Source: Clitoria ternatea
Taxonomy: Eukaryota; Streptophyta; Magnoliopsida; Fabales; Fabaceae
Length of the DNA: 64,000 nucleotides
Assembly (NCBI GenBank): GCA_037962975.1
Contig: CM075669.1
Span: forward strand, 248,781,351 to 248,845,350
Direction of reading: 5' to 3'
In this document: positions 45,269 through 57,229 of the stretch, piece by piece
Numbering within the stretch: position 1 is the stretch's first letter
Layout: each line of letters opens with the position of its first letter
Position numbers and translations under genes: made by a program
Notes under the pieces: model-generated
Database searches by the model: none
Seen by the model: the letters and a program-made list of their open reading frames with translations, nothing else
What the model was told of the DNA's origin: nothing

Positions 45269-47974
45269 TTTTAAATCCACACTAACGGTCAAGGCCCATT
45301 TTTTGGTCATGGGCCTAAGATTGTCATATGGGCTCAAACATAGAGCACAATCTGGTGTCTTAAGCCCAATAAAGTCAGCCCATATTATCGTTGCCTGACA
45401 GCACAAGGTTACATTTGTCAGTTGCCACTTGTAATAAGGGCAGTACGGCCAAGTCTCGCTCAACAACAATGTTTTTTGTTTTTAACATGAATAAATATTG
45501 TTTATTAGGATAAAGAAGAAGAAAAAATTAAAGGGAAGAGTTGTTTCTTAAGGGAAGAAATATCACTGCTATCAACCTTTTGATAGAGTTGTTAATATGA
45601 AATACTTAATTTAGAATAGTTCGAGTTTTAACGAAAAGATAGTAAAAAAGTTTAAAAAAAATTGACTTTTTAATATTATTATTCAAACTTGACCCGTTTT
45701 AAGTTTCGGGTTTAACAATCTACTCATTATTTTACCACATTCATAATTTATAAAATTTTTATTTCTATTAAAATAGTTTAGCTTGAGGTGGTAGAACGGA
45801 TATAACTCATTGAGTTGACTCATTAAATCTGACAAATGATTTTAAAATTCTCTAACTCTTCACCCACACAACTTGATTTGTCTCAAATTTTCAACCAACC
45901 AACTTGGCAAGCTAAATTTACAAATTAAACAGTTTGACCCGCTTAATTGACTCATCAAGTTATTTTATATTTTATTTTTATTACTTATTTTTAATGTCTA
46001 AACCTTTTAGATTTTTAGGTTTAAAAAGTATAGACATAACTATGATAATAATTTTAAACAAATTCTATTTGATGAAGAAAAAAACAGTCTCTATTCGTTA
46101 AACTGTACATTTGTTAAGAATGTTATAAAATGATACAATACTATGTTAGTTTACTGTTAATTGAGAGTTTAAGACTAATATATTGGCTAAACAATATTTC
46201 TTTGAGGAGAGGACATTGATTTTCTCTCGGAAGCTTCAGAATATTGCAACTCGTTTGTTCCTTCTTCCTCTGATTGGTTTCATAACTTACAAATCCTTGA
46301 AGGTTCATCCTGAAACAACTGCGAGTAAGGTTGGTGGTTATCATTTACATATAATTCATTAAGTTACGTAAACTTTAGATTAGAGATAATAAACCTATCC
46401 AAATTGTATCATTTAATTTCTTTCTTATTTTTTTTATCGTTTATCTCACCTAACTAGTGAATTCCAGTCCTTTTTTTTCTACTTCCTCTTCTTATTAGAA
46501 CTCTCCGTGACACGTTGGAACTCTATTTTCAATCATGTGGGTCCTTCTCCTTTCATATAAAGCAACTAAATGGAATAATAGGCGTAAGAGACAGAGCTTG
46601 GGTATAATGGTGTCAAACAGCATTAATTTGGCATAGTGGCACTAGCAATGGAGAGTGATCGGCACTTGTGGGGTTAAAATAAAAAAGAAATTAGCCAGTT
46701 AATTAGTAAGTAAGGTGCTTTTAAAGGAGACAGGTAATGACCAACTCCAAGGTAGTCTAGAGGATTCCACATTTGATTCATACATAAAAAGGTCCTCAAA
46801 AAATTTAGCTTCAGTATTTTAAAAAAAATTATGGAGTACTAGATAAAACTCCATCATTACCATTCTTTTTTTTAGGTCAAAAGTTTTTTATTTACACATA
46901 CGTGTTCTATCTTGTTTATTTTCGCTTCATTTTCTTCTAAATAAATAATAATAATTGTTTTTCTTTATAAAATTATTTATATGATTTATATTAAAATTAA
47001 AATTCATACACATAACGACCCTTACCTATTAGTTTGATATGGGTTCATAAAATGGTAGGTTGGCATATATTCTCTCCATCTTAAAATTATTGTTGTTTTA
47101 TTCTTTTCATATAGATTAAGAAATAATTAAATGTGTAGTTATTCAAGTTGGTATAGACTAATATACCCTCATTTAATTTTATTATTTTATTAGTAATAAA
47201 TAATATCGTAACTTTATTAATCTTATGCATTTAAATAAAATGTGATAAGAGATACATTAATTACAAAATGATACAATTAAAAAATAAATTAATTACATCT
47301 TAAACTTTTAAACTAAAAATTTTTTAGGAAAAAAATTAAAATAATAATAATTATAAAAGAGGGAGAGTAATATTTTGAGTGTAACAACCAGGTGTAGTGT
47401 GGGGGTTTTATACTGTTCAATCCTTCTCTGCCATGATGCCGCTGGATTAATCATGTTTTGTCTGTGTGATTTTTCTTCCAAGACAACGATGTTATCGTTT
47501 GCGCTTAACTCTCGCGTTGCAAACAAACTACTGGCTAAAAACTAAAAATTATCTCATCAAGATAAATATTATGGTCACGCCATCTTTTTAAAAAGAAAAA
47601 GTATTCAATCCGTTTAAAGTATAAGCATAAGCATAAACAAAAAAGATAAGATGCGACTAAACCTCAGCTTGATTTGTTTATATATAATATACCCTCATGG
47701 AGTTCAATATGGTTTTCGAATTTATGTGCCTTAAGTACTTTAATTTATGTTACTATTAGTTTGACTTTTACTTAAAAGTTTACAACATTAAAAGGAGAAC
47801 TTTGTTACAAACACACGATAGCTTCATCATTTTAAAGGAAAGCGGGTTTTGACAAAAACGCCTCCCTAACCCCTGAGAATGAGGTTACAGAAGAAGAAGT
47901 CATTTCTTAAGTTAACAGAAACAAGACGAATGATACTAACCTTTCTAAATACAGGAACTCAAGGAAAATAAAAA

Positions 47975-48098
47975 CAAGAGTTAAGGATGTTTTGTGAAAA
48001 CAAAAGGCAAAAGCAGCAATAGTAGGAAAGAAAAAGCAAGAGTTGGGGATGTTTTGTGAAAGTGGGAGGCAAAAGCAACCGTAGTAAAAGTGAAAAAT
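47975..48098. repeat. 62-bp tandem duplication
   Basis: CAAGAGTTAAGGATGTTTTG at 47975 and CAAGAGTTGGGGATGTTTTG at 48037, each followed by a GGCAAAAGCA..GTAG segment. The copies are diverged and non-coding, and lie just before the solo LTR. Confidence 0.75.
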
Positions 48099-48229
48099 GA
48101 GATGAAAGAGGATTCTATATAGGGTTTCTCGCGACCTTCCAAGCAATGGATCTGATGGTTAGGAACTTTTTAGCCAATTCCTATGACTACAATTCCACAA
48201 TGACTCTTCAGGAACAGTTGTCCTTAACG

Positions 48230-48234
48230 TGTAG
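48230..48234. repeat. Left TSD of outer solo LTR
   Basis: TGTAG, identical to 56080-56084. Confidence 0.85.
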
Positions 48235-50415
48235 TGTAACATCCCGAATTTTATAAAAATGAATAATCGATGAGAATAAATAATAAATAATTGTAGGTGA
48301 GTTGATTTATGTCCCACAGATATAGGAATAATGAAATTGGGATTTATTAATTTATTGAGTTTATATGAGATAAAATTTTACCCAATTAGGATATGGGTGT
48401 CGGACCAAGTATCTCCGATTGAGATGCCGTTGGTCAGGGCTGTTAAGGATATTAATGGGAGTCCGAATATATATTTGGAATAATTTTTAGATAATGTATT
48501 GAGCCTAAACTGAGAGCCTGTATGTTATAAAATGGTAAAATCTTAATGAGAAGTAAAAACTTAAACATAAAACTCTCTTTCCCTTTCTCATTTTTCATGA
48601 CACTTTTCTTCTTCTTGGACAAACCACTTCCTCTTCTTCTCCTCCCATGTTCTTCTTTTCTTCTTCTTCTATTCTGTATGACCCATGTGTGATGGTGTGC
48701 CCTCTCCTCCTCCACCATTTTTGCCTTCTTGGGAGCTTGAAGAAGAAGCTTGTAGTTGGAACCCTTCTCCCTCTTCTCTTTCATTTTCGTGTGGCCCTCT
48801 CCTTTTCTTGGGAGCTACCCCTTTTCTTCTCATGAGGTAAGCTTCTTACCATTTTTCAAAAGCTTAAACCTTTGGTTATAAGTTTTAGGTGTTGGGAGAG
48901 TGGTTTATGTATGTGGGTTATTGGTAAAAGCTATTTTTATATAAAACCCTAAGGTGGAGTGTGAGAAACATGTGTTTTTGAGTGGGTGTTAAGGGGTACA
49001 CAAAAATTTAGTGTTTGATGATGGAAGAAGATGAAGATTATTTATGGTGATTATTGGGTTTTTAGTGGAACCCTAACTTTAACAAATTGGGGGAAATTGG
49101 TAGTAATGCCATAAAAAATAATTTTTAGTAAAAACCTATGATAATGTGTGTGCGGGTGTTGTTAATAATGGAGATTAATGGTTATTAGAAATGGCTATTG
49201 AGTTTTGGTGAAAACCCCTAAGTGTAGTGATTTGGGGATTTTGGCTAAATAGGTGATTTTGATGATTTTTGATGCCTTAGAATGATTTATAAGAAGGAAA
49301 TGAATCTTTAGAATCATTGGGATTGATTAATGAGGTTGATGATATTTTGAACTATGTTTATGAGGTTGTGTAAGATGATAAATGCTATAAGGATTTGTTA
49401 ATTGATGATGGTCTTGATTGGGGCCAAGAGGCTTATAATGAATTTGAATGAATTATGAATGATGAGAGTGATATTGATGTCGTTGGACGTAGTTGGCCCT
49501 TTGAGATCTAGAGAACCTTGGTTTTGGGAAAGGAATTCCCGAAGCCTAACACAATGGTATGAATTGGTGTTTAGCAAGTTTAGGACTTGATGTTGAGCTT
49601 TATGATAAACTAGCAAATGTTTAGAATTAAGAGGAATGCCTTGAGATGACTTATTAATTGTATGAATGCATATGTATGTTGTGTAGATTGTATTCTGGAC
49701 TATGTGGCAGAGCTTTCGGAGCATGCATTCAGATTTCGGCTCTTCCCTTGAGGTAGGAGAGGAGTTTACATTCAAATTGCATGAGTTATATAATTGATGA
49801 TTATTGTATGGCTTGATACTCATGCTTACCTTGCCATGTTTATAGTGAAATGATATGAATGGCAAATTGTTGGCTATTGATGATAATGTATGTGTATATA
49901 TGATGATGAATAACCCATGAGGGGTTGAAATATGTACATGTTAATGAACCATCCTTGAGGGGATGAAGTATGTGTTTTGTGAATTGAGAATTTATGTGGA
50001 TGATTGGCATTGAATGTGATAGCCATTGTGATGTTAGTGGTGATAAGTTTGAGGTTTATGCATAATTGAGGAGCTCATAGAGCCAAATAGAGTTTTATGT
50101 GGTCTTGATGGCATGCGATAGTTCCAATAGCCTATATATGTAATTTATGACTTGTAGGAATTGGAATGGGTCAATTCCATTGAGGATAGGCCCTTGAGTT
50201 GCATAAAAGTGCCTCTAAATGGGTAAAATGCCTTTATACGCATAAGTCCCTCAATTTTGAGAATTTCTGAGTGAAGCCGGTGGCCACACGTCACAAATAA
50301 TATATTTTAGCTTGTGACAAATTTTGATGGTCATTGGATTTGAATTGAATGAGATTGGGTGATTGGAAGTTGAAATTTTGGTGTTGTTCTGCATAAAAAC
50401 AGCAGCAGGGTTGTC

Positions 50416-50449
50416 TTGAATCGATTCAAGACCCTTTGAATCAATTCAA
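50416..50449. repeat. Dyad pair E1 (TTGAATCGATTCAA type)
   Basis: TTGAATCGATTCAA at 50416 and TTGAATCAATTCAA at 50436, 20 bp apart. It is the first of three pairs split by the nested LTR. Confidence 0.9.
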
Positions 50450-50476
50450 GAGGTGTTGTTTTCACTATTTTGGGCT

Positions 50477-50481
50477 CCAGG
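50477..50481. repeat. Left TSD of nested solo LTR
   Basis: CCAGG, identical to 53364-53368. Confidence 0.9.
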
Positions 50482-51006
50482 TGTAACACCCCTAATTTCA
50501 TTATTTCTTATTTAAAATAAAATTTCAAAGGAATTTGATTATAGTTCTTTAGAACTTTTTAATTGTTATATAATTTATAATTTTTTAGAATTTTCTTATT
50601 TTTTTTCTTATTTTTTTATTATTATTTTTTTGAGAATGACAAAAATACCCTTAACCTTTCATCTAATAACCAAAATGTCATTACTTACATCATCGCTTAC
50701 ATCATCACTTACATCATGAATAGTAAAATAAATAATTAAATAATCTTAAATAGTAAAATTTTCTTCCTATAAATAGATGGCTCATTTACAACATTTCCAC
50801 ACCAAAAATTAGAGAGAGAATCTAGAGAGATTGTGCGTAAGAAATTAGTGGGGAGTAAATTCTTTTGGTAAAAAGAAGTTCTGCTGGAGGTGTAAGGTAA
50901 TAACTTTCTTCTATATTCTTTTTATAATTTTAGTTTATTTTTTTAGCACTCTTAAACCATTGATATACTAGTACTATTATGAATAAGTTACTATAGTAAA
51001 AATAAT

Positions 51007-51250
51007 TTACCACTGTGTTATTTTTACTATTTACTGTTACTATTCAAAATTTACTATTTACCGTTACTATTCAAAATTTACTATTTACTATTATTGTTCA
51101 TGATTTACCATTTACCACTACTATTCAAAAGGTTACTATTCACAATTTACTATTTACTATTACTATTCAAAAATTACTATTTACCGTTACTATTAATGAC
51201 TTACCATTTACTGTTATTATTTATTATTACTATACATATTTACTATTTAT
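51007..51250. repeat. TTTACTATTTACCGTTACTATTCA-like tandem block
   Basis: Degenerate unit of about 26-27 bp (TTACTATTCAAAATTTACTA pattern), about nine copies, inside the nested LTR. The 92-codon frame over it is an artefact. Confidence 0.8.
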
Positions 51251-51540
51251 CATTCTGATAGCAATCTTAATTTTCATCTTAAGTTTATACTGAAATAAGT
51301 TAGTATTATATTTTGTTAGAACTTGGAGGCGCAGAGCGAATTCATTTTTGGTAGCAAATCAAGGTAAGGGGGGTGAGATTAAGGATATAATATGAAAATA
51401 CATAAGAATATTGGGAGGAGTCCCCTACTCCTTTTAAACATAACAATATTATTATTTTAAAATAATAACTTTTAACTTAAAATTTATAATAATTGTTATT
51501 AATAAATTAAGCATCTTGTGTAACTTAATATCTAAAATAT

Positions 51541-51740
51541 TTAAGAACTTGAACTATTATGACCTATGCGGACTGAATTGAACCTATGCAAGAACTTGAA
51601 CTATTACGAACTTGACTGAACCTATGCAAGGACTTGGACTATTTATGACTTATATGGACTGAACTAGACCTATGCAAGGACTGGACTATCTTGGATTTAC
51701 ATAGACCTGTGCGAGGAATTGACCATAGAACTTAAAACAA
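51541..51740. repeat. About 50-bp tandem block with CCTATGCAAGGACT
   Basis: About four units alternating AACTTGAACTATTATGAC and GACTGAA.T.GACCTATGCAAG phrases, inside the nested LTR. Confidence 0.75.
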
Positions 51741-53363
51741 ATTTTATTAATTTAAATAACCATTAAATTTTTAAATTATCATATTTATAACTGATACTTA
51801 ATTATTTGATTTGATTATGATTGTTAATATTTATTTATGTTTTATGATGTTTGATTGTGATTAACAATGTTTGATTATGATTGATAATCTTGTACTGTGG
51901 AGTTTGAGCATATAGCAAGCATGACGGAAAGCTAAAATTCAGTAAGAATTTACTTATCTCCTACTTCTTTATTTACTTATTCATATTTATTCAAATTACT
52001 TTTAAGAAATTTCTTAGATTTCAATAAAACTACATAAGTTTTTTAGAAATCTCTTTTATATTTTAATATATATGTATATATCTTTACTAAAATTTAGATT
52101 TTTTTTAGTTAGTTTATTAAAAAGAAAAAAAAAGAGAAATTATTTTATAAAAATAAATTTTTTACTAATATTTTAATATATACATATATATATATATACA
52201 TATTATTTAAATGTATAAAAATATTATACAAAATTTTCAAGTACTAAGGTTTTAAAGATTGATAATTTCAAATTCGAGTTTTTAAAAATTGATTTTGAAT
52301 TGACCTATAAACTTTCTAAAGAAGGTTGTGAAATATATTTAAGGCTTTGAAACTCGAATTTATAAGGAGATTTGATTTGTGATTTGAAAAGGAACTGTAC
52401 TAAAATTCTATGTGCGTATTTGAGAAGTTGAAAAAGTACAGTTTACTGGGGTGGCTATGTCGCGATTCGTAGGCCCTGATAATATAATTGAGTTTCTAAA
52501 AGCCTTAACCAACTAAATACGTGAGTAGTTCATGCATCATGAATCATTGAAGAGAAACAAAATGATATTGTCTGGGGACGGATTATAGAAACCGAGGATA
52601 CATTAGAGAAGGCTTAATTGTGAGCCTTGGGATGAGAAGGTGTGAAAGGGTGCTTCAGGGGACCTGGGGTAGCTCCCTAGTGTCGGGTACTTTCACAATA
52701 AAAACATTTTCAATCTGACTAGTCTCTAAGTGTTTCCATGCCAGTTGAGCTGTTCATGTTATTATTATCCGGAATTATGGAACAGTGTAAACTCCTGGTT
52801 GGCCCAGTGCAAATTAAAATTTAAGGGGCCCACATATATAGATAAGTTATGATGAAGATATGGCATATCATTCATACATTCATAAATTGATTGTGCTTGT
52901 GATTGTGATTGATATTATTATACTAGTTTGTGAAAACCCTTTATTGCTTATGTCCCATTTGGGAATATTATATTCTGTTTCTCACTCCTTTCTCTATGTT
53001 TTTGTTTCATATGTTTTAAATTAATGGTTCGTACAGAGGGAAGGATCGAAGAACATTGACAGTATATATAGCACGTTCTAGAAAGGGAGCTCGGTATGAA
53101 TACCGTGGTCCAATGAATAAATAATGTCACTAGGCAACTGCTCTTGGGCCATGGAGTTTCCTCTCTTTCTTATAATGTTTAATGTTTATTTTCTTCGGAT
53201 GAATATACAAATACTTTATAAAGTTTTAATAATATTGAGGTATTTCAGAAATAATGTATATAATTTATTCCGATAGTTTCTTTTAACAAACATATCTTTA
53301 GTAAAAAAAAAAATTATTACGAATTTTTCTAGAATTTATTAAGGTGTAACAGAGGGTGTTACA

Positions 53364-53368
53364 CCAGG
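53364..53368. repeat. Right TSD of nested solo LTR
   Basis: CCAGG, identical to 50477-50481. Confidence 0.9.
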
Positions 53369-53373
53369 GGTGT

Positions 53374-53478
53374 TTGAATCGATTCATACGAGTTTGAATC
53401 GATTCAAGGCCCTCTGTTTGTCAAATTTTGAGATTTTAGGATGCTTGAATCGATTCACACGAGTCTAAATCGATTCAG
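53374..53478. repeat. Dyad pairs E2 and E3 (TTGAATCGATTCA type)
   Basis: Members start at about 53374/53394 and 53445/53465, with 20 bp inside each pair and 71 bp between pairs. With the nested LTR and its extra TSD removed, the distance from E1 is also 71 bp. Confidence 0.9.
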
Positions 53479-54420
53479 AGCCCTGTCATGACCGCTGTTG
53501 TGCTGTTTTTCCAACTGGTCTTTTTTTTTTTGCTATTTTTGGCCCGTTTGGGCACCTTAATGACATTTTTAGCCTCCGACTTCTTCATGAAAGTTGTAGA
53601 TAATTGTGTCACGGAGGTGTGAGAATTGGTCTCACATTAATTGGAGTTTTCTAACTCTCATTAGGCAAAAAATACCGAACCTATTGCGTTGAAAAATTCA
53701 AGTTTAAGGGGGTTTTGAACCCAACTTTTTATGGTAGCCAAATTGGGACTAATAGGTGATATTTGTGACATGTCCCACTATTTTTAAGACTAAAAATAAG
53801 ATTTCCTCATGCCTTAGTGCTGAAATTTATCATGGGCTCATTGTTGCCCAAAACCCCTTTTATTATGTAACAACAAGCGATTTCATTAGGGGTCCATGTG
53901 TGGTGTGTCTTAGTGGTGATTGAGGAATGGCTTAAGGCCTTGGAGAGGTACATGTATGCCTATACTATGTTATGAATACATGTGTGCCTCACCACTATTG
54001 ATGTATTATGAATCATAATAAAAAGTAAATGATGTGGTTATATGACACACCTTGTGTGATAATAAAACCAATGAGGGGAAAATTGAATGGCCACGAGTGT
54101 ATAAATCAATGGATTTGAAATGGTGGCAATGATGATTTGCTAAACATATACTTTTGAAATACCTTGTTGTTTTCCATGCGTGGATAAATGCCATGATGCT
54201 TGATATAATTTTAATTACCATGCGTGGTTTGATGTGGTTATGAATGTTGTGCCTTGAGGGGCCTTATGATTTCTTATGTGCCAATGATAATAAGATTAAA
54301 TATACGATTTATCCTTAATTGAGAGGGTGAGATATCCTTACGAGGTTGTTGGGCACATGCATTATTGCGTTGTTGCATTCATGGCATAGCATGGCACTGA
54401 TATGCATTATTATTGAATGA

Positions 54421-54945
54421 ATCACCTTGCGGGGTGCCACGAAGGGTAAATCCCTGAGTGAAGAGGACGTTGTCCTATTGTTGTCGATTTAATGTTGAAA
54501 TATATCACCTTGCGGGGTGCCACGATGGGTATATCCCGGAGTGAAGAGGATGTTGTCCTATTATTGTTGAATATATCACCTTGCGGGGTGCCACGATGGG
54601 TAAATCCCGGAGTGAAGATGATGTTGATCATATTGTTGTTGAATAAATCACCTTGCGGGGTGCCACGAGGGGTGTATTCCCGAGTGAGGATGGTATTGTG
54701 ATAATTATTGTGAAGAGAATCACCTTGCGGGGTGCCACAAAGGGTATATCCCTGAGTGAAGAGGACGTTGTCCTATTGTTATTGAATAATGTTGAAATAT
54801 ACCACCTTGCGGGGTGCCACAAAGGGTATATCCCGGAGTGAAGAGGATGTTGTCCTATTGTTGTTGAATAATGTTGAAATGGATCACCTTGTGGGGTGCC
54901 ACGAGGGGTGTATCCCTGAGTGATGATGATTTAAGTAATTGTGAT
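54421..54945. repeat. Seven-copy tandem repeat (ATCACCTTGCGGGGTGCCAC)
   Basis: Units start at about 54421, 54504, 54575, 54647, 54719, 54801 and 54883. Lengths are 83, 71, 72, 72, 82 and 82 bp, so two classes exist. They differ by about 11 bp, the AATGTTGAAAT linker. Each unit reads ACCTTGCGGGGTGCCACGA, GGGTATATCCC, GAGTGAAGAGGA, then TTGTCCTATTGTTG. It lies within the outer LTR. Confidence 0.93.
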
Positions 54946-56079
54946 TATTATTGAATTTAATAATTGGATCCGTTGCATATGCATTAAACAGTTGACATAT
55001 GCATTAGCTTTAAGACCATGACATTTGAAATGGGATGACCACGAGTGATGAGAAACCCCTTGCGAGGAGGTATTTGAGTGAAACCTTAATGAATTAATGA
55101 TGGTAATGATTATGAATGCCCTTGTTGATAAGTGGCAAAGTGATGGTGTTTGTGATTGTGTATATGTTATGCTTATTCATAATATGAATTGCGATTCATG
55201 AGGCTTGTATGCCTATTGTGATAATGAGATAATGAATGAATGATAATTTGATGTTTTGATAGCAAAGCACACATGACGTTTGTATGCATATACACATGAT
55301 CACAATATATATATATATATATGTTATTCGTCATTTTGAATGTATAACTCACTCTCCCATGTGGTCTCCTTTTTAACATTGTGATACAGGTTACCATGGG
55401 ATGAGTTCGGATTTCAATTAAAGCTTGGGTGAAGGTAAATAGTGGTAGAGGAAGTGCCTTGGCCGGCATCATTTATGAGTTCTTGTGTAATGAATGAATT
55501 AATTATGAGAATGAAGATGATTTAGCGATTTTGAATATGTATAAGATAATCCTTGAATTTGTGGATGGTGAATATATATATGTGGAATGTAAGAGATGAT
55601 TTGATGTGTATTAGAAGAATTGAAATTGAGCGATGTTCATTGATGATTGAGATAGTCGGGAGAAGATCCCCAAATGTATGTATACATATACATATACATA
55701 TATATAATTATTGTATCTTAGGCAATGTATGAGTACGTTGTAAGTGTATGAATATGATATAGTAATAAGTTTGTGTTTGGTGTTTGCATGCTTGCCTAGC
55801 CTTTTCTCATATCGTCATATATGGGATTAGGCGTGTGCCCGGTATACACATTCTTCCGCTGTAAACTCTATTATTTTTGTATACCGTTATGGGCAATTTA
55901 TCTATCGATCTAGCTTAGGGTTATTTAATATCACTCTTTGGTTCTCTGTGATTTGGGTCTTGATGTGATCATGATGATGTCTTGGAAATATTTTCAAACA
56001 CGAAAAAAAAATTATTCGCATTTTTATTAATTATGACGATCACATCGGGATTCGAGTACAGAAAATCAGGGGTGTTATA

Positions 56080-56084
56080 TGTAG
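56080..56084. repeat. Right TSD of outer solo LTR
   Basis: TGTAG, identical to 48230-48234. Confidence 0.85.
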
Positions 56085-56880
56085 CACTTGAGTTTGTCAT
56101 TTTCGAGCTAGTGCCCCTAAACCCAAGAGACGTTTCTGTATCCCTAGGCTATTGAATGTGTTTCATCATTACAATACAGATATATGCAAACATTGTATAG
56201 AGAAATAAAATGATGGTTAACTGTCATCTAACACGTGTTAAACTCAGACTAGTTTTCTTGAGGTAGACGAATCGCACTTGGAATCTTTTTTTCCCGGATG
56301 AGTCTTCACACTCGGATGAGCCTCCGCACTCAGAATGGTTCACACCCGGATAAGCCTTCACACTCAGAATGGTTCACACTCGATGAGCCTTCACGCTCAA
56401 ATTGATTCTCCCAAAGCAGATGAATCATCTCGCTCGGAGCAGGTCTCTCCGGAATCTCGTGGACTTACCCTCTCACTTGAAACAACCCCTTTACTAGAGA
56501 GTCATTTCACGACAATCAACCTAAGGAGACTCCAATATGACACCTACTCACTCGGCTCGACTCTACACATAGCACTCGTGATTGGGGGCTCTTGTGCCCC
56601 CTAGATCGATGGGGCCCACAATGCCCCTCTCTCCCCTATTTTAGGCAAGAATCTAGGAAACTTCAACCCCCCCTGATTCTAGAAAGATATAGTTAACTCT
56701 ACGTCACCTTGGGCCTGGATCTGAGGCCCCATTTTATTTCTTATTTATTGATTGTATAAATGGCCTCAAGGCCACCTTTTATAATTCAAGTGACACATTT
56801 TTTAGTAATACAAACCTAATTCTCTTAAGGTAATTATCTAGGATTTTTATACTTTACATTCTCATTATGAACACTATGGA
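56085..56880 (+). mobile_element. Gypsy-like LTR remnant with CACTCGGA motifs
   Basis: Non-coding. CACTCGGATGAGCC-type repeats occur at 56280-56460, including a duplicated CACTCAGAATGGTTCACAC (about 56328 and 56371). A TATA box (TATAAA, 56755-56760) and GGCCTCAAGGCC follow. The motif style links it to the 3' region of Tat element 1. Orientation and ends are uncertain. Confidence 0.45.
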
Positions 56881-56924
56881 TGAACAAGTATTGGATTAGG
56901 TCAGATTAAAATCCGATTTGATTA

Positions 56925-57050
56925 GATCTGAGTTGATTAGATTGGATTAGGTTGGATCAGTTTATTTTATTTTTTCATAAATTCAATCCGATCTAAGTTG
57001 ATCTAGATCAGATTGGATGATTAGGAATCTAATTAATTATAACTTGTTAT
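56925..57050. repeat. GGATTAGATT-type repeat, left flank of LTR copy C
   Basis: Many variants of GATTAGATTGGATTAGG and its complement AATCCGATC. A similar block lies at 58940-59060 on the other side of LTR copy C. Confidence 0.5.
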
Positions 57051-57229
57051 AAATTTTATGAAAATGGAAATATAGAAAACTTCAAACATCACAAAATTCA
57101 TATCAGACATTTACCGTTACAATTATAAAACTTAATCAGAATCAAAACTATGATCACCCAGGATGACTACAAACAAAGCAGGGACGTCATTGTGTAAAAC
57201 TATTAGACTAAAATCATATTAATGGTTGA

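Larger units (their letters stand above)
43520..48229. other. Intergenic DNA upstream of patellin
   Basis: No supported gene. It contains two micro-insertions with direct repeats (45092-45139, 45230-45268) and a 62-bp duplication (47975-48098), listed separately. Open frames at 45114-45398 and 45149-45469 overlap on opposite strands and show no domain. Confidence 0.5.
50482..53363 (+). mobile_element. Nested solo LTR (2,882 bp)
   Basis: Begins TGTAACACCCCTAATTTC and ends GAGGGTGTTACA, with perfect inverted ends TGTAACACCC/GGGTGTTACA. A perfect target duplication CCAGG flanks it. No protein frames are present, so it is a solo LTR. It includes a leader-like start (about 50760-50900), two tandem-repeat blocks (51007-51250 and 51541-51740) and a GC-richer part near 52440-52720. 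Removing it restores the 71-bp spacing of the host dyad pairs, which confirms the boundaries independently. Confidence 0.93.
48235..56079 (+). mobile_element. Long solo LTR (about 4.96 kb without its nested insertion)
   Basis: Starts TGTAACATCCC and ends AGGGGTGTTATA, so the ends are inverted copies except for one probable C-to-T change. A perfect 5-bp duplication TGTAG flanks it. It has no gag-pol, which means a solo LTR left by recombination. Sequence at 50055-50310 matches the LTR at 23318-26737. It carries paired TTGAATCGATTCAA dyads and a seven-copy tandem repeat at 54421-54945. A second solo LTR (50482-53363) is nested in it. A CT-rich stretch at about 48590-48830 resembles a leader. 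Frames inside are not coding. Confidence 0.85.

Noticed and set aside
49398..49865. 155-codon minus-strand frame
   Set aside because: Lies in the non-coding outer solo LTR, has no family match that I can see, and is opposite to the LTR orientation.
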